A DNA stretch of 64,000 nucleotides. Source: Monodelphis domestica. Taxonomy: Eukaryota; Chordata; Mammalia; Didelphimorphia; Didelphidae. The notes under the pieces are model-generated. The model saw nothing but the letters and a program-made list of their open reading frames with translations. It did not search any database and was not told the DNA's origin. Shown here piece by piece: positions 33,986 through 47,865 of the stretch. The stretch covers positions 64,304,607-64,368,606 of the forward strand of contig NC_077227.1 of NCBI RefSeq assembly GCF_027887165.1. The letters are read 5' to 3'. The stretch's first letter is position 1; every line of letters begins with the position of its first letter. Both the position numbers and the translations under genes were made by a program.

Positions 33986-35700
33986 TCATCATTTCTTATA
34001 GTTTTCCATTATAATCATATACCATAACTTGTTCAGCCATTCCCCAATTGATGAATCTCCTCTCAATTTCCAAGTCTTTGCCACCACAAAAATTGTGTAT
34101 ATAGGTTCTTGACCTTTAAAAAAATCTCTTAGTGATACAGACCTAGTAGTATTGCCGAGTCAGAGTTTGCACTGATTTATTGCCCTTTAGATATGGTTCC
34201 AAATTGCTCTCCAGAACAATTGAGTCAATTCACAACTCCACCAACAGTGAGTTAATGTCATAGCTTTCCTACATCCCCTCCAACATTTATCATCTTCCTC
34301 TTCTATCATATTGTGAGGTAGTAGTTGTTTTAATTTGCATTTCCCTAATCAATAGTGATTTTGAGCATTTTTCATGAATATAAATAGCTTTATTTCTTTA
34401 TCTGAAAACTATCGGTTCATATCCTTTGACCATTTATCAATTGGGGAATGACTTATGCTCTTATACATTTGCATCAGTTCTCTATATATTTGAGAAATGA
34501 GATCTTTGTCAGAGATATTTTTCTGTAAGAAAAATTTCCCCAGTTTTCTTTTCCTTCTAAATTTGGTTGTATTTGTTATGTTTGTGCAAAAACTTTAACG
34601 TAATAAAAATTGTATACATCCTGTAAGGCTCTCTAATTTGGGCATAAATTCTTCCATCATCCACAGAGCTGACAGGTTAAACTATCCATGATCTCCTAAT
34701 TTGCTTGTGGTATCACCCTTTATGTATAAATCTTATATTCTTTTATACTTTACCTCCAGAAACAGTGTGAGATGTTGGTCTATGCCAGGCTTTTGTCCTA
34801 CTCTTTTCTTGTTTTCCTAGTAGTTGTTGTCAAATGGTGAGTTTTTGTCTCAAAAGCTAGGATCTTTGGGTCTATCAAACACTAGCTTACTGTGGTAATT
34901 TCCTGCTGTGTATTGGGTACCTAACCTATTCTATTGACCAACTACTCTGTTTCTTAGCTAGTACCAGATTATTTTGATGATTTCTGCTTTATAATATAGT
35001 TTGAGGTCTGGCATGCCTAGGTCACATTCCTTCACACTTCTTTTTTTCATTAATTCCTTTATATTCTTGACCTTTTTTCTTCAAGCTGAATTTTATTTTT
35101 TCTAGGTCTATGAAATAAGTAGTTTGGTATGACACTAAATCAGTAAATTAGTTTAGGTAGACTTATCATTTTTATTACATTGGTTCAACATATCCATGAG
35201 CAATTCATGTTTTTTCCAATTATTTAGAGCTGACTTTATTTGTGTGAGAAGTTTTTTGTAATTGTGTTCATATAGTTCCTGCATTTCTTTTGGCAGGTAG
35301 ACTGCCTCTGGCTCAGGTATTTTATCTTGCCTACAGTTATTTTAAATGGAATTTCTCCTACTATCTCTCACTTCTGGATTTGTTGGTAATATATAGAAAT
35401 GCTGATTAGCTATGAGGGTTTATTTTATATCCTGCAACTTTGTTAAGTTGTTATTGTTTCAATTAGTTTTTAATTGATTCTCTAGGATTCACTAAGTATA
35501 CCATCATGTCATCTGTAAAGAGTGATAGTTTTGTTTTCTCATTGCCTGCTTTAATACTTTCAATTTCTTTTTCTTCTCTTATTGCTACAGCTAACATTTC
35601 TATTACAATATTGAATAATTAATGTGAAAATTGGCATTCTTGCTTCACATTTAGCTTACTAAGAAGGCTTCTAGCTTGTCTCCATCATGATCAGTTATTT
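33986..35700 (-). mobile_element. Old, degraded L1 (3' third of ORF2)
   Basis: From accataacttgttcagccat to the RT region near 35600 (the reverse of an FADD-like area at about 35500-35530), it follows the same order as L1-B 5180-6870 but is much more diverged and riddled with small indels. Confidence 0.85.
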
Positions 35701-36150
35701 GAAGATTAATCAGAATAAAGGGAGATGCATTAAAGGAAGAAATACAGTGAGTCCTGGTACGGGGACCTGGGGACCAGAAGGACTGACACTTTTAGGGCTG
35801 GGCCAGCAGGTGGAGAGGAAGGATAGAAATCTGGGGTTTCTGCCACAGTAGTTATTTTTGCAGCGGCTAGAAAGAAAAGGCTTTCTTAGGATTTCTAGAG
35901 AAAACAGGAGCTTGCGTTTTTGAAAAATTGTAGGCAACACAAAATATGGAAACACTTTTATGTAAGTTGCTCTAAGTAATCAAAGATTGTCAACCAAAAT
36001 GATCAAAGGAGAAAGCAAGGAAAAGGAGACCAACTGATTGATAGCCATTGCTCTATAGCTACTTGAGAGAAGGGGCAGTCAATGGTAAAGTTGGAAAAGC
36101 TCTTCAATTAGGAAATAAACATGATAAGTATTCATTCACCTTCAAACATT
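35701..36150. other. Intergenic sequence, no gene seen
   Basis: Unique sequence; no repeat or exon recognised. Confidence 0.4.
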
Positions 36151-37380
36151 AGAACATTTTATTTAAAAAAACAATTTAGAACTGGTTAAAAAGTAGAGAA
36201 ATCAATTGATGGAAGAGAATGGGTACATTATGTATATGTAAAAATTTTCAGCATCATAATCTTGGATAAACCCCAAAACGCCAAGCCATTGATATAAGGG
36301 CTCATTATTTCACAGAAATTAGAAAGCTTTTCAGTAGAAATTAGGTATAGATCAACAGCTCATATGATATACCAAGACGATCACCAAATGAATACATAAC
36401 TTAGACATGAAAGTTGACATCATAAAAAAATTAGAAGAAATTATGATTTGGATCTATGGATAAGGGAAGAGTTTATGACTAAACAGGGAGTGGAGAGGTT
36501 TATAGAAAATCTAATAGAGAGTTTTCATCATATAAAACAAAGAAACTTCTGTACAAACAAATCTAATGCAGCTGAAATAAGAAAGGAAATGAAACAGAAA
36601 AAAAATATTGTAAATTTCTCTGAAAAAGGTTTCACAAACAAGGTATATAAGGAACTAATTCAAATTTATAAAAGTAAGATATTGCCCAACAGATAATAGT
36701 CAAAGGATACAAATATACAGTTTTAAAAGAAAGAAACACAATGTATTGGCCACCATATAAAAATACTTCAAATACCAGTAATAAGAGAAATCCAAATTCC
36801 TGCAATTCTGAGATCCCATTTCACACCCATCATATTGGCAAAGATGACAAGAGAGTAAAATCCCAAATATTAGAATAGTGGTGAGAAATCAGTTACCCTA
36901 GTGTATGTGAGTAGTACTATAAATTACTCCAGCCCTTCTGGAAAATTTAGAACTATGCCCATCATGTTAATAAATTGTGACTATTCTTTGACCTACTATG
37001 CCTATATGATGTCTAGGCCACTACTATGTCTATATGATGAAAAGATCAAAGAAAGATGAAAAGAACCTATGTTACAAAAACATTTATTGTAGTTAGTTAT
37101 ATAATAGTAAAAACTAAAAATTAATTATTAAGCTTTGGGGGAATATATGGTTTATGGAAATAATTTCTTATTATGTTATAATAAAAGAAAAAATGAAAAG
37201 TTACAGAGAAAATTGGGAAGACCCATATGAATTGATGCAAAGTGAAGTCAGCTCAACTAAGAGAACAATATATTCTACTTATTGAGAAAAACAACTTTCA
37301 AAGACTTTAGAATTCTTATCAATGAAATGACGAATCAGAATTGGGAGTTCAAAAAATCCTATCCTAAACAGGATAGAGTC
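36150..37380 (+). mobile_element. Old, degraded L1 (ORF2 C-terminus to 3' end)
   Basis: Residues around DLWIREEFMTKQGVERFIEN correspond to the [20 protein letters not shown] region of L1-B ORF2. It continues through the Cys-motif region in broken frames to a 3' UTR near 37180-37380. Confidence 0.75.
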
Positions 37381-37424
37381 TCCCTTTTTTCTTTTTCTTT
37401 CTTTTTAAGCTGAATCTAAATGAT

Positions 37425-37605
37425 GAACACTAGCTTTGAAGTAAAATTAAAAACCTGAGTTTGCCCCTCAACTCTGCCACTCACAACCTGTGTGGGCAAA
37501 GGCAAATCACTTAAACACACTGGACTATAATTTCTTCGTGTGTACAGTGGAGGAGATTGGACTACATGGTCTCTATGTTTCCAAATATCTCTAAAGTCTA
37601 AAGTC
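37425..37605 (+). repeat. MIR-type SINE
   Basis: gtttgcccctcaactctgccac, then gcaaatcacttaaacacact and the cagtggaggagattggac end. Confidence 0.65.
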
Positions 37606-38398
37606 CTAGTACTTGAGCAACTGGTGTCTGTGACAAACAGACCTTTGCCTTAATATCTCTAATTATAGGGAGCCCAGTGCCCCCCTCTCCAAAGCAGCCC
37701 TTTCTACTTTGGGTAAGTTCTAGTGACCATTGGTTCTTAACCTGTTTTTTATATCTTAGAACCCTCCAGCAATTTGGTGAAGCCAATGTACCTCTTCTCA
37801 AAACAATGCTTTTAAACATAGAAAATAAAGAGAATTGTAGTGGGCTTAAATTCATTTGGTGCTCTTCATGAGTGTGAAATTAAAAGTACTGGATATATGT
37901 GGAAGAGAAGGACATTTTAGCTCAACATAAAAATAGACTTCTTAAAAATTAGAGAAGTGGTTCTTAGCATCTGTCAACATTTTTAGAATAATATTTTAAT
38001 AACTACATTTAACTATAATTTATTTTCTTTGTACTCTCTGATCTTTAGGCAAGTGTAACTCAAATTACCCAGAAAGTTGAGAGCTGAAGCTACTTTTAAA
38101 GGTTTCTGAGGTTTACATTACTGATTCTCCTAATCCACTGCCTCCTCAAGAGGATACTGAGATTGCTCAAGTCTAACTGTAATCTTCCTAGCAGCAATTA
38201 ATTTACATCCAGCGTGGTGATAAGAAAGAGTGACTCAAGATTCTCTTTCAAAGATCTACTAAGTCTTCTCTCACCCATTATTCCCTTCCTAGAAATTTCA
38301 AACCTTTTCCCCCCTATCTGAAGCATATATGCTCTGGCTTCACTCTCTTGGGACCAGGTCTTCTACATTATCCCTCAGGGTTTAAGGGTACTTTAATG

Positions 38399-38450
<52 letters not shown>

Positions 38451-39079
38451 CTATATAAGGCCAATCTAGGATGGATTGATGCACTTCTAGGCCAATACAA
38501 AGGTCTTGAACCTAGTGTGAAGACTCAAGGTTACTATGTTTAACATGTGTTAAGACATAGGCTTTCCTTGTATCCACACTCACCCTGAAGATACTCACAG
38601 ACGAGTATCCCCAAACCTTGGTTCCTATAATCTGGTCCCCTTTTCTGCCTCTCATAGTGTGGTACCTTTCTGTAGTCCTGGCACTGATTGGGTAAATGCA
38701 TCATTACTTAGATCATTTTGATTGGGCCCTGATTGAAGGACCTGTAATAGATTTATTTTTCTTCTACTTGGAATTTTTACACATAAGACTTTGATAGTCT
38801 ATATTTTCATCCAGAAATTTTTCTTTTCTTTTGGATTTTCTGATATCTTTTTAATAACTCTTGCCAATTGATTCATATACCTCATACCTCAGCCATGCAT
38901 CCCTAACTGATTCTGAATCTTTCAATCACCCACAACACAGGGGAATGTAAAAAAAAAATCATTATTTGCCCTAACTCCAGCCACACTGGGAACAGAGTTC
39001 ATTGCCATGCGCAGAATGGCCATGTGCCCATTCACAAACCTTGTCTCTTTATAATACCTATGGGCTGGACTGCTACATA
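37606..39079. other. Intergenic sequence with a TA microsatellite
   Basis: No gene seen. (TA)n lies at 38403-38448. Confidence 0.5.
38403..38448. repeat. (TA)23 microsatellite
   Basis: Perfect TA dinucleotide run of 46 bp. Confidence 0.95.
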
Positions 39080-41350
39080 ACACCATCAGCAAACTGCAAT
39101 AGGAATAAACTTGAAGCCTTCTCAATAAGATCAAGAGTGAAACAAGGATGCCCATTATCACTTCTATTATTTAACATTATACTAGAAACACTAGCAGTAG
39201 CAATTATAGAAGAAAAAGAAATTGAAGGTATTAAAATTGGCAATGAGGAGACTAAGCTATCTCTCTTTGTGGATGATATGATGGTTTACTTATAGAATCC
39301 CATAGAATCAACCAAAAAGCTAGGTGAAAACAATCAACAATTTTAGCAAAGTTGCAGGATACAAAATAAACCCACATAAATTATCAACATTTCTATATAT
39401 CTCCAACCCATTTAGGCAGCAAGAATTAGAAAGAGAAATTCCATTTAAAATCACCCTGGACAACATGAAATACTTAGGAATCTATCTGATGAGACAAACA
39501 TAGGAACTATATGAGCACAACTACAAAACACTCTCCACACAATTTAAACTAGAGCTAAACAATTGGAAAAATATTGATTGCTCATGGGTGGGATGAGCTA
39601 ACATAATAAAAATGACAATTCTACCCAAATTAATTTACTTATTTAGTGCCATACCCATTGAACTACCAAAAAACTTTTTACTGAATTAGAAAAAACCATA
39701 ACAAAGTTCATTTGGAAGAACAAAAGATGAAGGATATTCAGGGAAATCATGAAAAAAATGTAAAGGAAGGAGGACTTGAAGTCCCAGATCTCAAACTATA
39801 CTAGAAAGCAGTGGTCATCAAAACAATTTGGTACTGGCTAAGGCAGAAAGGAGGATCAGTGGAATAGACTTGGGGTAAATGACCTTAGCAAGACAATCTA
39901 TGATAAACCCAATGTTCCCAATTTTGGGGACCAAAACCCACTATTAAAAATAAATTAATAAAAATTGCTGGGAAATTTGGAAGACAGTATGGGAGAGATT
40001 AGGTTTAGAATAACATCTCACACCCTACACCAAGATAAACTCAGAATGGATGAATAACCTGAATATAAAGAAGGAAACTATAAGCAAATTAGGCAAATAT
40101 AGAATAGTATACTTGTCAGATCTTTGGGAAAGAAAAGACTTTAAAACCAAGCAAGAGCTAGAAAAAATCACAAAATGTAAAATTAATAATTTTGATTACA
40201 TCAAATTAATTTTTTTTTACAAATAAAACTAATGCATCCAAAATTAGAAGGGAAGCAACAAATTGGGAAACAATCTTCATTAGTAAAACCTCTGACAAAG
40301 GTCTAATTACTCAAATTTATAAAGAGCTAAACTAATTGTACAAAAAAATCAAGCCATTCTCCAATTGATAAATGGGCAAGGGACATGAATAGGCAATTTT
40401 CAATTAAAGAAATCAAAACTATTGATAAGCACATGAAAAAGTGTTCTAAATCTCTTATAATCGGAGAGATGCAAACCAAAACAACTCTGAGGTATCACCT
40501 TACACCTAGCAGATTGGCTAACATGACAGCAAAGGAAAGTAATGAATGCTGGAGAGGATGTGGCAAAGTTGGGACATTAATTCATTGCTGATGGCATTGT
40601 GAATTGATCCAAAGATTCTGGAGGGCAATTTGGAACTATGCCCAAAGGGCAATAAAAGACTGTCTGCCCTTTGATCCAGCCATAGCACTGCTGGGTTTGT
40701 ACCCCAAAGAGATAATAAGGAAAAAGACATGCATAACATTATTTATAGCTGTGCTCTTTGTGGTGGCAAATAAATGGAAAATGAGGGGATGCGCTTCAAT
40801 TGGGGAATGGCTGAATAAGTTGTGGTATATGTTGGTGATGGAATACTATTGTGTTCAAAGGAATAATAAAGTGGAGGAATTCCATTGGGACTAGAACAAC
40901 CTCCAGGAATTGATGCAGAGTGAGAGGAGCAGAACCAGGAGAACATTGTACACAGAAACTGATGCACTGTGGTACAATTGGATGTAACGGACTTCTCCAT
41001 TAGTGGCAATGCAATGACCCTGAACAACATGGAGGAATCTATGTTTAAACTACTATCCACATCCAGAGGAAACACTGTGGGAGTATAAACACCAAAGAAA
41101 AACAGCTGCTTGAATACATGGGTCGAGGGATGTGGTTGAGGATATAGACTCTAAATGAACATCCTATTGCAAACAACAACATGGAAATAGATTCTCATCC
41201 AGGACACAAGTAATACCCAATGAAATTGCACGTTGGCTGTAGGAAGGGTAGGTAGAGTGGAGGGAGGGAAAAAATGTGATTATTGTAACCAAGGAATAAA
41301 GTTCTAAATTGACTAAATAAACTAATTCAAATGGGAAAAAAAAGAAAAAA
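39080..41350 (+). mobile_element. 5'-truncated L1, plus strand (RT to poly(A))
   Basis: Starts inside the RT domain ([20 protein letters not shown], then [12 protein letters not shown]) and runs through the Cys motif ([14 protein letters not shown]) to a 3' UTR and A-rich end at 41337-41350. It is close to the L1-B type but its ORF2 is broken repeatedly: a TAG follows MMVYL, the FADD box reads FVDD, and several frameshifts follow. Confidence 0.9.
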
Positions 41351-41409
41351 ATATCAAGTTGAATGTGAACTGGGTAGGCAGTTACATGTGTTTTATCTTT
41401 GTGTTTATG

Positions 41410-41477
<68 letters not shown>

Positions 41478-41479
41478 TA
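41410..41479. repeat. (CT)n microsatellite
   Basis: CT run of about 70 bp with a few interruptions, in a pyrimidine-rich area up to 41580. Confidence 0.95.
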
Positions 41480-41639
41480 CTCCCTCCTTCCTTTTTCTCT
41501 CCTCTTTTTGTTGCCCTCTCCATCCCTTCCTTTTCTCTCTTCCTCTACTTTTCTACACTTTCTTTCTCTCTACAGCCCCACCCCACATAATTTCCATTTG
41601 TTTTCTTCCTTGTTCTCTGGAGAAGTGAACTGAGCAACC

Positions 41640-42732
41640 ACATCAAAGAAGAATGGGGTTTAAAAAAAAAAGAATTTGCCATAATGGGATCATATATACT
41701 TTTGGTGGTGGCATAGGGCTTTTTTTTTCCAGGGACAATCACATTGTCATGAGCCTGTCATTTGTTCCTTTTAGGAGGCATACAAGTTTGTTGACTAGAT
41801 TTGACTGTGAAACCTTTATCAACTTCATGACATTCTTCATTATGGTGACCACTCCAGAAGAACATATATCTAACTGACTTCAGAAAGCTGGTCTTACTTC
41901 AGCTTTACTTCAGGCAGCCTTACTTCAATCAGGGCTGCTATTTGCATTAAATACTTACTGAGTTCTTTTGCAACAAGATATCATCAGGCGTGATCTAGAG
42001 CCTATGTTTTTTTTTTTTAATTCTCACTGTGAAGAGTTATGCCTCAGAAATGAACAATCATTATAAATATGGGTTTGATTTATTATTTTGTTGATTGTCT
42101 ATAGCAAATAAAGAGTTAATATTGCAACTTAAACATAAAAGTGTGGGCTTATTTTGTTTTCTTCCTGAAAGCCTGGTTGTTAAACATTTTACTCACATAC
42201 CTCTACGTTTTTCTATAAGTAGTGTTTGAACTTAGCTGGAGTACTACTGGAGAAGCTATCATCAGACTGCAGGTCTGCTGTCTATAGGCTAATAATAATA
42301 ATAACTGGCATATATATAACTTTAATATTTACAAAATGCTTTATATCCATTGTCTCTGAGAATCTGTGATTCCCTATTCTGGTTTTATATTATAAATGTT
42401 TGTATAAATATACATATTAAATTCTCTTACTAGACTATAAGTTCCATGAGGACAAAGATACTGTCTTCTTTGATATTCCAATGGATCTATGATGCAAATT
42501 ACAACTTTTCTATGCCTCCCCATTCTGTACACACATGTCAATATTCTCCAATATACCCTCCACAGGGAGTCCAATCAACATGAGGAAGTTTTTCTCTACA
42601 TCTTATGGGTACCAATGGAGTTTATAGTCAATCTGTCACTCTGCATCTGACCCATTTTTTTTAGTCAGACATTTCTCGTATGATATCCTCTACTTTGCTT
42701 CTGTAAACCTCAAAATTCCTTAGACTTATAAA
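41640..42732. other. Intergenic sequence, no gene seen
   Basis: A weak L2-like piece near 42420-42490 (actataagttccatgagga); otherwise unique. Confidence 0.45.
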
Positions 42733-43667
42733 TGTTGGAAATTTCACCATTGGGATATTTCATACTTGGAAAATTTCTTACTGATAGTCTATTGGAATGG
42801 GAACCCCATTGGCATGGGAGGTTCCTTCTCTTCCCTTCTTAAGATTACTTTAGGACAGAAACCTTTTGTTGAACAATGGAAAGGACTTTGACCTATGCTT
42901 AAGCATAGAACAGGAATTTCTTTGAGTCATGATTGATTTTAGAATTGATACAATGGAGATACTTGGAATCAATCTCCACCCTATTCAGTCCTAACAGGAT
43001 TGAGTAAGGGCTGCAGCCTAGATCAAAATTTAATTATTCCAATCTCTACCCTACTCAGGTTAACAGGATTTAGAAAGGGCTGTAGCAAAGGAGCAAAGAT
43101 TTAATCATTTGAAAATATGACCTTCAACAGACATGTGCAAAGCCTCTGGGCGGTCCTGGGTTAAGCTAGAGCCTCCATTGGCACAGGGAAATTGATGGAC
43201 AGTGATTGGTAGATGTGAGAACTGAGGGGAGGCAACTTGGATGGTTTCCTTAAAGATCAGGGGGGTCTGGAGACTCGGGGTGGTTGAGGAGTTGGCCGGA
43301 GTGGTTGCAGTGTACTCTGAGAAGCTTGCTCTGAAGGAAGCTGAAGGTGGGGGCCTCTGAGACTGTTTCTCCATTTTGGTCATGTGAGTAATAGGGACTG
43401 ATCTCTTTTCTTTGCCCCAGCTATCTAAGGGCTTGGGCCTTTTGGCCCAGCCTAAACAGAAGGGGTATTTAAGCCCTATTCCCTTCTCTCCCTTTTTCTC
43501 TCTCTCTATCTCTAATTCCTTTCTTACTCCTATTGTAATTAAACTCCATAAAATATTTACTGCTGACTTGAGTTTTCATTTAGGAATTACATAGCTGAAT
43601 TCCTTGGCAACCTTAAATTAATATATATCAGTCTTTAAAGTGATTCCCTTGTAACACTTCTCCCACA
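42733..43667 (+). repeat. Probable solo LTR, about 0.94 kb
   Basis: Begins tgttgg and ends cccaca. TATA-like tatttaag at 43466-43473, pyrimidine-rich region, ATTAAA at 43538-43543 and a U5-like end fit a U3-R-U5 layout. An internal partial repeat (aacaggatt near 43000 and 43060) lies in U3. No clear target duplication. Confidence 0.55.
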
Positions 43668-44684
43668 ACTTTTCATTTCTAAGATGTCACAAACTTCCAT
43701 TTCTGCCATGTATCTCTCTGTTGATTTTGGGATGACCATCAACTTTAATTCTTTGGATACAGCAGCTTTGATTCCTTTCCTTGCCACCAAACAGCTGAGA
43801 CTTTATCTTTAAAAATCTTTTAAAGATATGTCCAAACAGTGTTCTACTAAACTGACTACTTAGAAACATAAATCCTTTTGGAATGAATTGAAATGAAACT
43901 TATCTCAGTTTGTGGAATGTACCTGAGATAAGCTTCCCTTCTTTTAAAACTATATAATCTATTTATATCACCTTCTTACATCCCTAAGTCATTCTTACTT
44001 AAGTAACTTGAAAGAGAGGAGTGGTGTAAAAGGACCAGTAAGTCCATTAAAAGTCATTCTTGCATGTAATATTGAATTGAGACATCACTTGGAATCAGGT
44101 GTTAGAAGACTTTTCAGAAGAATTAAGGGAGCAGGGGAGCTGTTGCCTTTGTTCTACTTGTTTCTCAGAAAGTTTTTTATGAGCCTTCAATGTAAAGACT
44201 TCCCTTAAAACCTTGCTTTCTCAAATTTCACAAGACATACTTATTATAAAAATAAGCTTGTTCAGCAAATCTTGGAACTTCCTTGAGGTAGTTATCAGAA
44301 AGATTGAGCAATGAGAGCAAAGGTTAAGAGACATTCTATAAAAGGAAAAGTAACCTCTCTTAAAACCTGTTTTGTGAGTCTTCCTGGGGAACTGGAGGAA
44401 TTCAATGCTCCTGTGTCCCACTCCCCATTCTTTTCTTCAGCTCTCTATCCATCATCCTACTGCTTAGCTCACCCAAACTGACCTCTGGATTTTCTAAACT
44501 CAGGGTAGTTGGTGGAGGTAAGGACTCGCGGATCCATCTTTGGTTTTGACCCTTTTTGCTTGGTCCATGAGGCACAAGTGAGTGAGTACTACCTACTGCC
44601 TCCCATCTCTATGGCTGGGGGTTCACTGTTAGTACATATGGAGTTTGTCTTCTAGGGCAGATAGAATTTGATTTGCGACCTGAA
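43668..44684. other. Intergenic sequence, no gene seen
   Basis: Unique sequence; short open frames only, no family resemblance. Confidence 0.45.
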
Positions 44685-44935
44685 GAGATAGCACCCTGGA
44701 CTTGGAGTCAGGCAAAACTGAGTTCAAATCCTGTCTCAGAGTTTTGTTAGCTATATGACCTTAGGCAAGTCTCTTTACGTCTATCAGTCTCAGTTTCCTT
44801 ATCTATAAAATGAGGATAATAATAGCACCCAACTCCAAGGATTGCTGTGAGGAGCAGATTAGAGATCTGTGAAGTATTTCATAAACTTGAAAGTCATATG
44901 TAATTGTTAGGTGTTATTCTTGTTATTATAATAAG
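44685..44935 (+). repeat. MIR-type SINE, near complete
   Basis: ggacttggagtcaggcaaaac, atatgaccttaggcaagtct, ctcagtttccttatctataa, then the ataataatagcacccaactc end. Confidence 0.85.
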
Positions 44936-46239
44936 GTATGCTCAAAATAGACCCATATTATACATGTATTCAGATGTATTCAGATGGTTCACCAGTCAAA
45001 AATATTTACCCTGGGCGCTAGGTTTCTTTCAGCCCTTTTAATGTCTTAACTTCCTGATGTTTCTCAAGTACTTCTATGGAATAAAGGCCATGTCATAGGA
45101 CACCCTTTCCCAGATGACCTTCCACATAGAAAGGAGACAAGTCAGCCTATAGAATTAAGCTAAACTTGTATTAGTTAATTAAGATATGTTCTCAAGCAAA
45201 CAGATAAGAAAACTGGTTTGATACAGCCAAGATCCTGAAGACAGGTCCTAGAGTAATGGCTGACAGGCAGGAAACTATTGCCACTTGCAAAGAATCTCTA
45301 TTTTAACATTAGATTCAATGTTGAATAAGCAGAAATGTCAAACCTCAAAGACCTGGTAAAAGAAGGATAAGAAATTAAAGGATCACAGGATCTTAGAGGC
45401 CATTTAGTTTAACAACATGGCAAAGTCCTGAACTTGGAGGTTGAGAGATTTGTGTTCCAATCCAATTTCCCAACACTTCAGAGCTGTGTGACAAGGAGTT
45501 AATTACTCCATCTTTCTTATCCTTGGTTTCCTCATAGACTTCAATGAATTTTTTGAGGAACACATAAGATAATGTATCTATGACTTCATTGATGTCTATA
45601 TTCTATCCAGAGAAATCTGCAGATCAAAATACTGCTATGCCTACCTGTTCTTTGTGCCCCTCATATGGTTTTCAGGAGGTTAGGGAAGAAGATCCACCGA
45701 GAATGCTAAGTGTCTGATCAAATTCTTGTGTAATGGTCTTTCTTGTTCATTGATATTTTTACACTCTTTTCTTTATATTATCCCTTGTAAATTATATGTT
45801 TTAACCTGATGACTTCCATCAGAGAATATTGGTGTTAAAAAAAATTGGTCTTTGTTTCAGAAAGAAGATTTTATGGTCATTTTAAAAAATTGCTATTTCC
45901 CAAAAGTAATCCAACCCATTTCCCTCTTTCTGTCCAATTATGAACCTAACTCATGGTTACATTGCAGTGTGTACCCATGATATATAACTAGATAGAGAGT
46001 AGATTGATGGATAGCTAGACACTGATAAAAAATACACACATACATAAAGTCATATATAGCTATAGATAGATACATACATACATATGTAGTACCTTTAGGA
46101 AACTGCAAACATTTTTCTAAAGTATTTACTCCAATCTATGATTTTCCACATTCATATCTATGTATATATCTACATAAATATATACAATATGTAATCTTTC
46201 ATATATGTATGTTATATGTAGGATTCCACATATATTTGG
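44936..46239. other. Intergenic sequence, no gene seen
   Basis: A short GATA/CATA-rich area at 46000-46090 and a weak SINE-like piece at 45415-45600. Confidence 0.45.
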
Positions 46240-46430
46240 AAGTAGATAGGATGTTAGACTTGAAATGAGGAAGACATAAGTTAAAATTCCAGTTCAAATT
46301 CTTACTAGTTATGTAATCCTAGGCAAATCATTTACTTAAACTTTCTAGGTCTAGGTTTCCTCTAAGCGGGGAGTGGTGATGATTAAATGATCTCTGAGGC
46401 TCTTTCATATTCTAAATTCATGATACAATA
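46240..46430 (+). repeat. MIR-type SINE
   Basis: ggatgttagacttgaaatgag, gtaatcctaggcaaatcatt, then tgatctctgaggctctttc. Confidence 0.7.
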
Positions 46431-46534
46431 TGATGCAATAATCACCCACAAGATTGAATATGCCCACATAATTAGCCTCTACCAGTGTCTTCCCTATGGT
46501 AGACCAAGAAATTAAGTCTATCCTATTCTAGAAT

Positions 46535-46690
46535 GGCAGCATATTAGAGGAGAGGGAACTCTAGACTGAAAATCAGAAACCTTGGTTTCTAATTCTAGCT
46601 TTGCTATGAATTCACCTAGTGACTTTGGGAGAATCCATTTAATTGTAGAGTATCAGATCCTACATTAGGAAATAATAATAAAAGTATTAT
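46535..46690 (+). repeat. MIR-type SINE fragment
   Basis: agactgaaaatcagaaacctt followed by ggtttctaattctagctttg and a ggagaatccatttaattgta piece. Confidence 0.6.
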
Positions 46691-46909
46691 TGCAGATGGA
46701 GAGTTCCTCCATATGCTTCTGTTTATAGACATTATTCTCATTGTATCAGTGCCTGGAACACTGAAAACCTCATAAAGTACAACCATGATCACACAAATGT
46801 TCAGCCTAATTACCTACACAGGAAAAAAGCAAGTAGATGAAGAATATCTTTGTCTATACTGGGATGTGAAGTTAGGTAGATAAACAGATAGACAGATAGA
46901 CAGACTGAT

Positions 46910-47093
<184 letters not shown>

Positions 47094-47099
47094 GATAAA

Positions 47100-47649
47100 T
47101 AGATGCTAAAGGTTATATATCCCATGAGAGGAATGGAAGCCTAGGACCCAACAAAAAAAAGCAAAATCTGATATCAGAATCTGGGGATCCAGGGATAGAG
47201 TGCAAGTTAATGATGGAGAGGTAATTCTAGAATAAAGGTGTTGTGTAGCGGACTGTGAAGAAAGTATCATAATCTAGTTTTATTTTTTTCTCTACTCTAG
47301 AAGGCTTGACATTAAGGCAGATATTAAGGAAAGTAAATGTGGGCAAACAAATTCTCAATATTTTAATATTTATGACATGTAGAACATGGTTTGAGTAAAG
47401 TGAGAAACATAGTACTTTTGCTAAGAATGTTTACTATAGATAAATTTTCCGTTAACCATTAAGGCTCAGGTGTCCCAAATGAATGATAATAAATAATAAA
47501 AAGAGAGACTTATCGTATCCCAAATGAATGATAATAATTAATAAAAAGAGAGACTAGAGTTTCTGGCCTTGAACTTCCACTGTGGTTGATCCTTCCCCCT
47601 GACCTGGAACAGACAATGAGTTGAATTAACCCTCCTACTCCCTCTGCAG
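47100..47649 (+). other. Sequence just upstream of SFTPD exon 2
   Basis: Holds a short direct duplication (gtatcccaaatgaatgataa at about 47515 and tcccaaatgaatgataataa at 47473). The non-coding first exon and promoter of SFTPD must lie further left or near here; I could not identify them. The acceptor tract ccctctgcag ends at 47649. Confidence 0.5.
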
Positions 47650-47865
47650 CTCAGAGCCCTGGGGCCATGTTGCTGCATTACTTCTCTGCATTGATCTTCT
47701 TCATGTACACTTTGGATGCCCAAGCTGCAGGAATGACCTCCTTCTCCAAGAGAGCAGTGCCAGATACCTGTGCCATCATCATGTGTAACCCTGTAGAAAA
47801 TGGATTGCCTGGAAGAGATGGGAGAGATGGGAGAGAAGGCCCCAGAGGAGAAAAGGGAGATCTAG
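47650..47865 (+). CDS. SFTPD: SFTPD exon 2: start codon, signal peptide, N-terminal domain, first collagen triplets
   Basis: Surfactant protein D is a secreted, calcium-dependent lectin of lung and mucosa that binds microbial sugars as trimers stacked into dodecamers. The coding part is 47667-47865. ATG opens a 20-residue signal peptide (MLLHYFSALIFFMYTLDAQA). The mature N-terminus AGMTSFSKRAVPDTCAIIMC has cysteines at positions 15 and 20, exactly as in human SP-D, where they join trimers into dodecamers. The collagen domain begins GLPGRDGRDGREGPRGEKGD. Acceptor ctgcag, donor gtaaat with the glycine codon split after G, as in human. Exon numbering follows human, with a non-coding exon 1. Confidence 0.95.

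Noticed and set aside
41331-41633. Ser-Leu repeat frames
   Set aside because: Translation of the CT microsatellite and the flanking pyrimidine-rich sequence.
43105-43383. 92-codon minus-strand frame
   Set aside because: Inside the probable solo LTR; no family resemblance.
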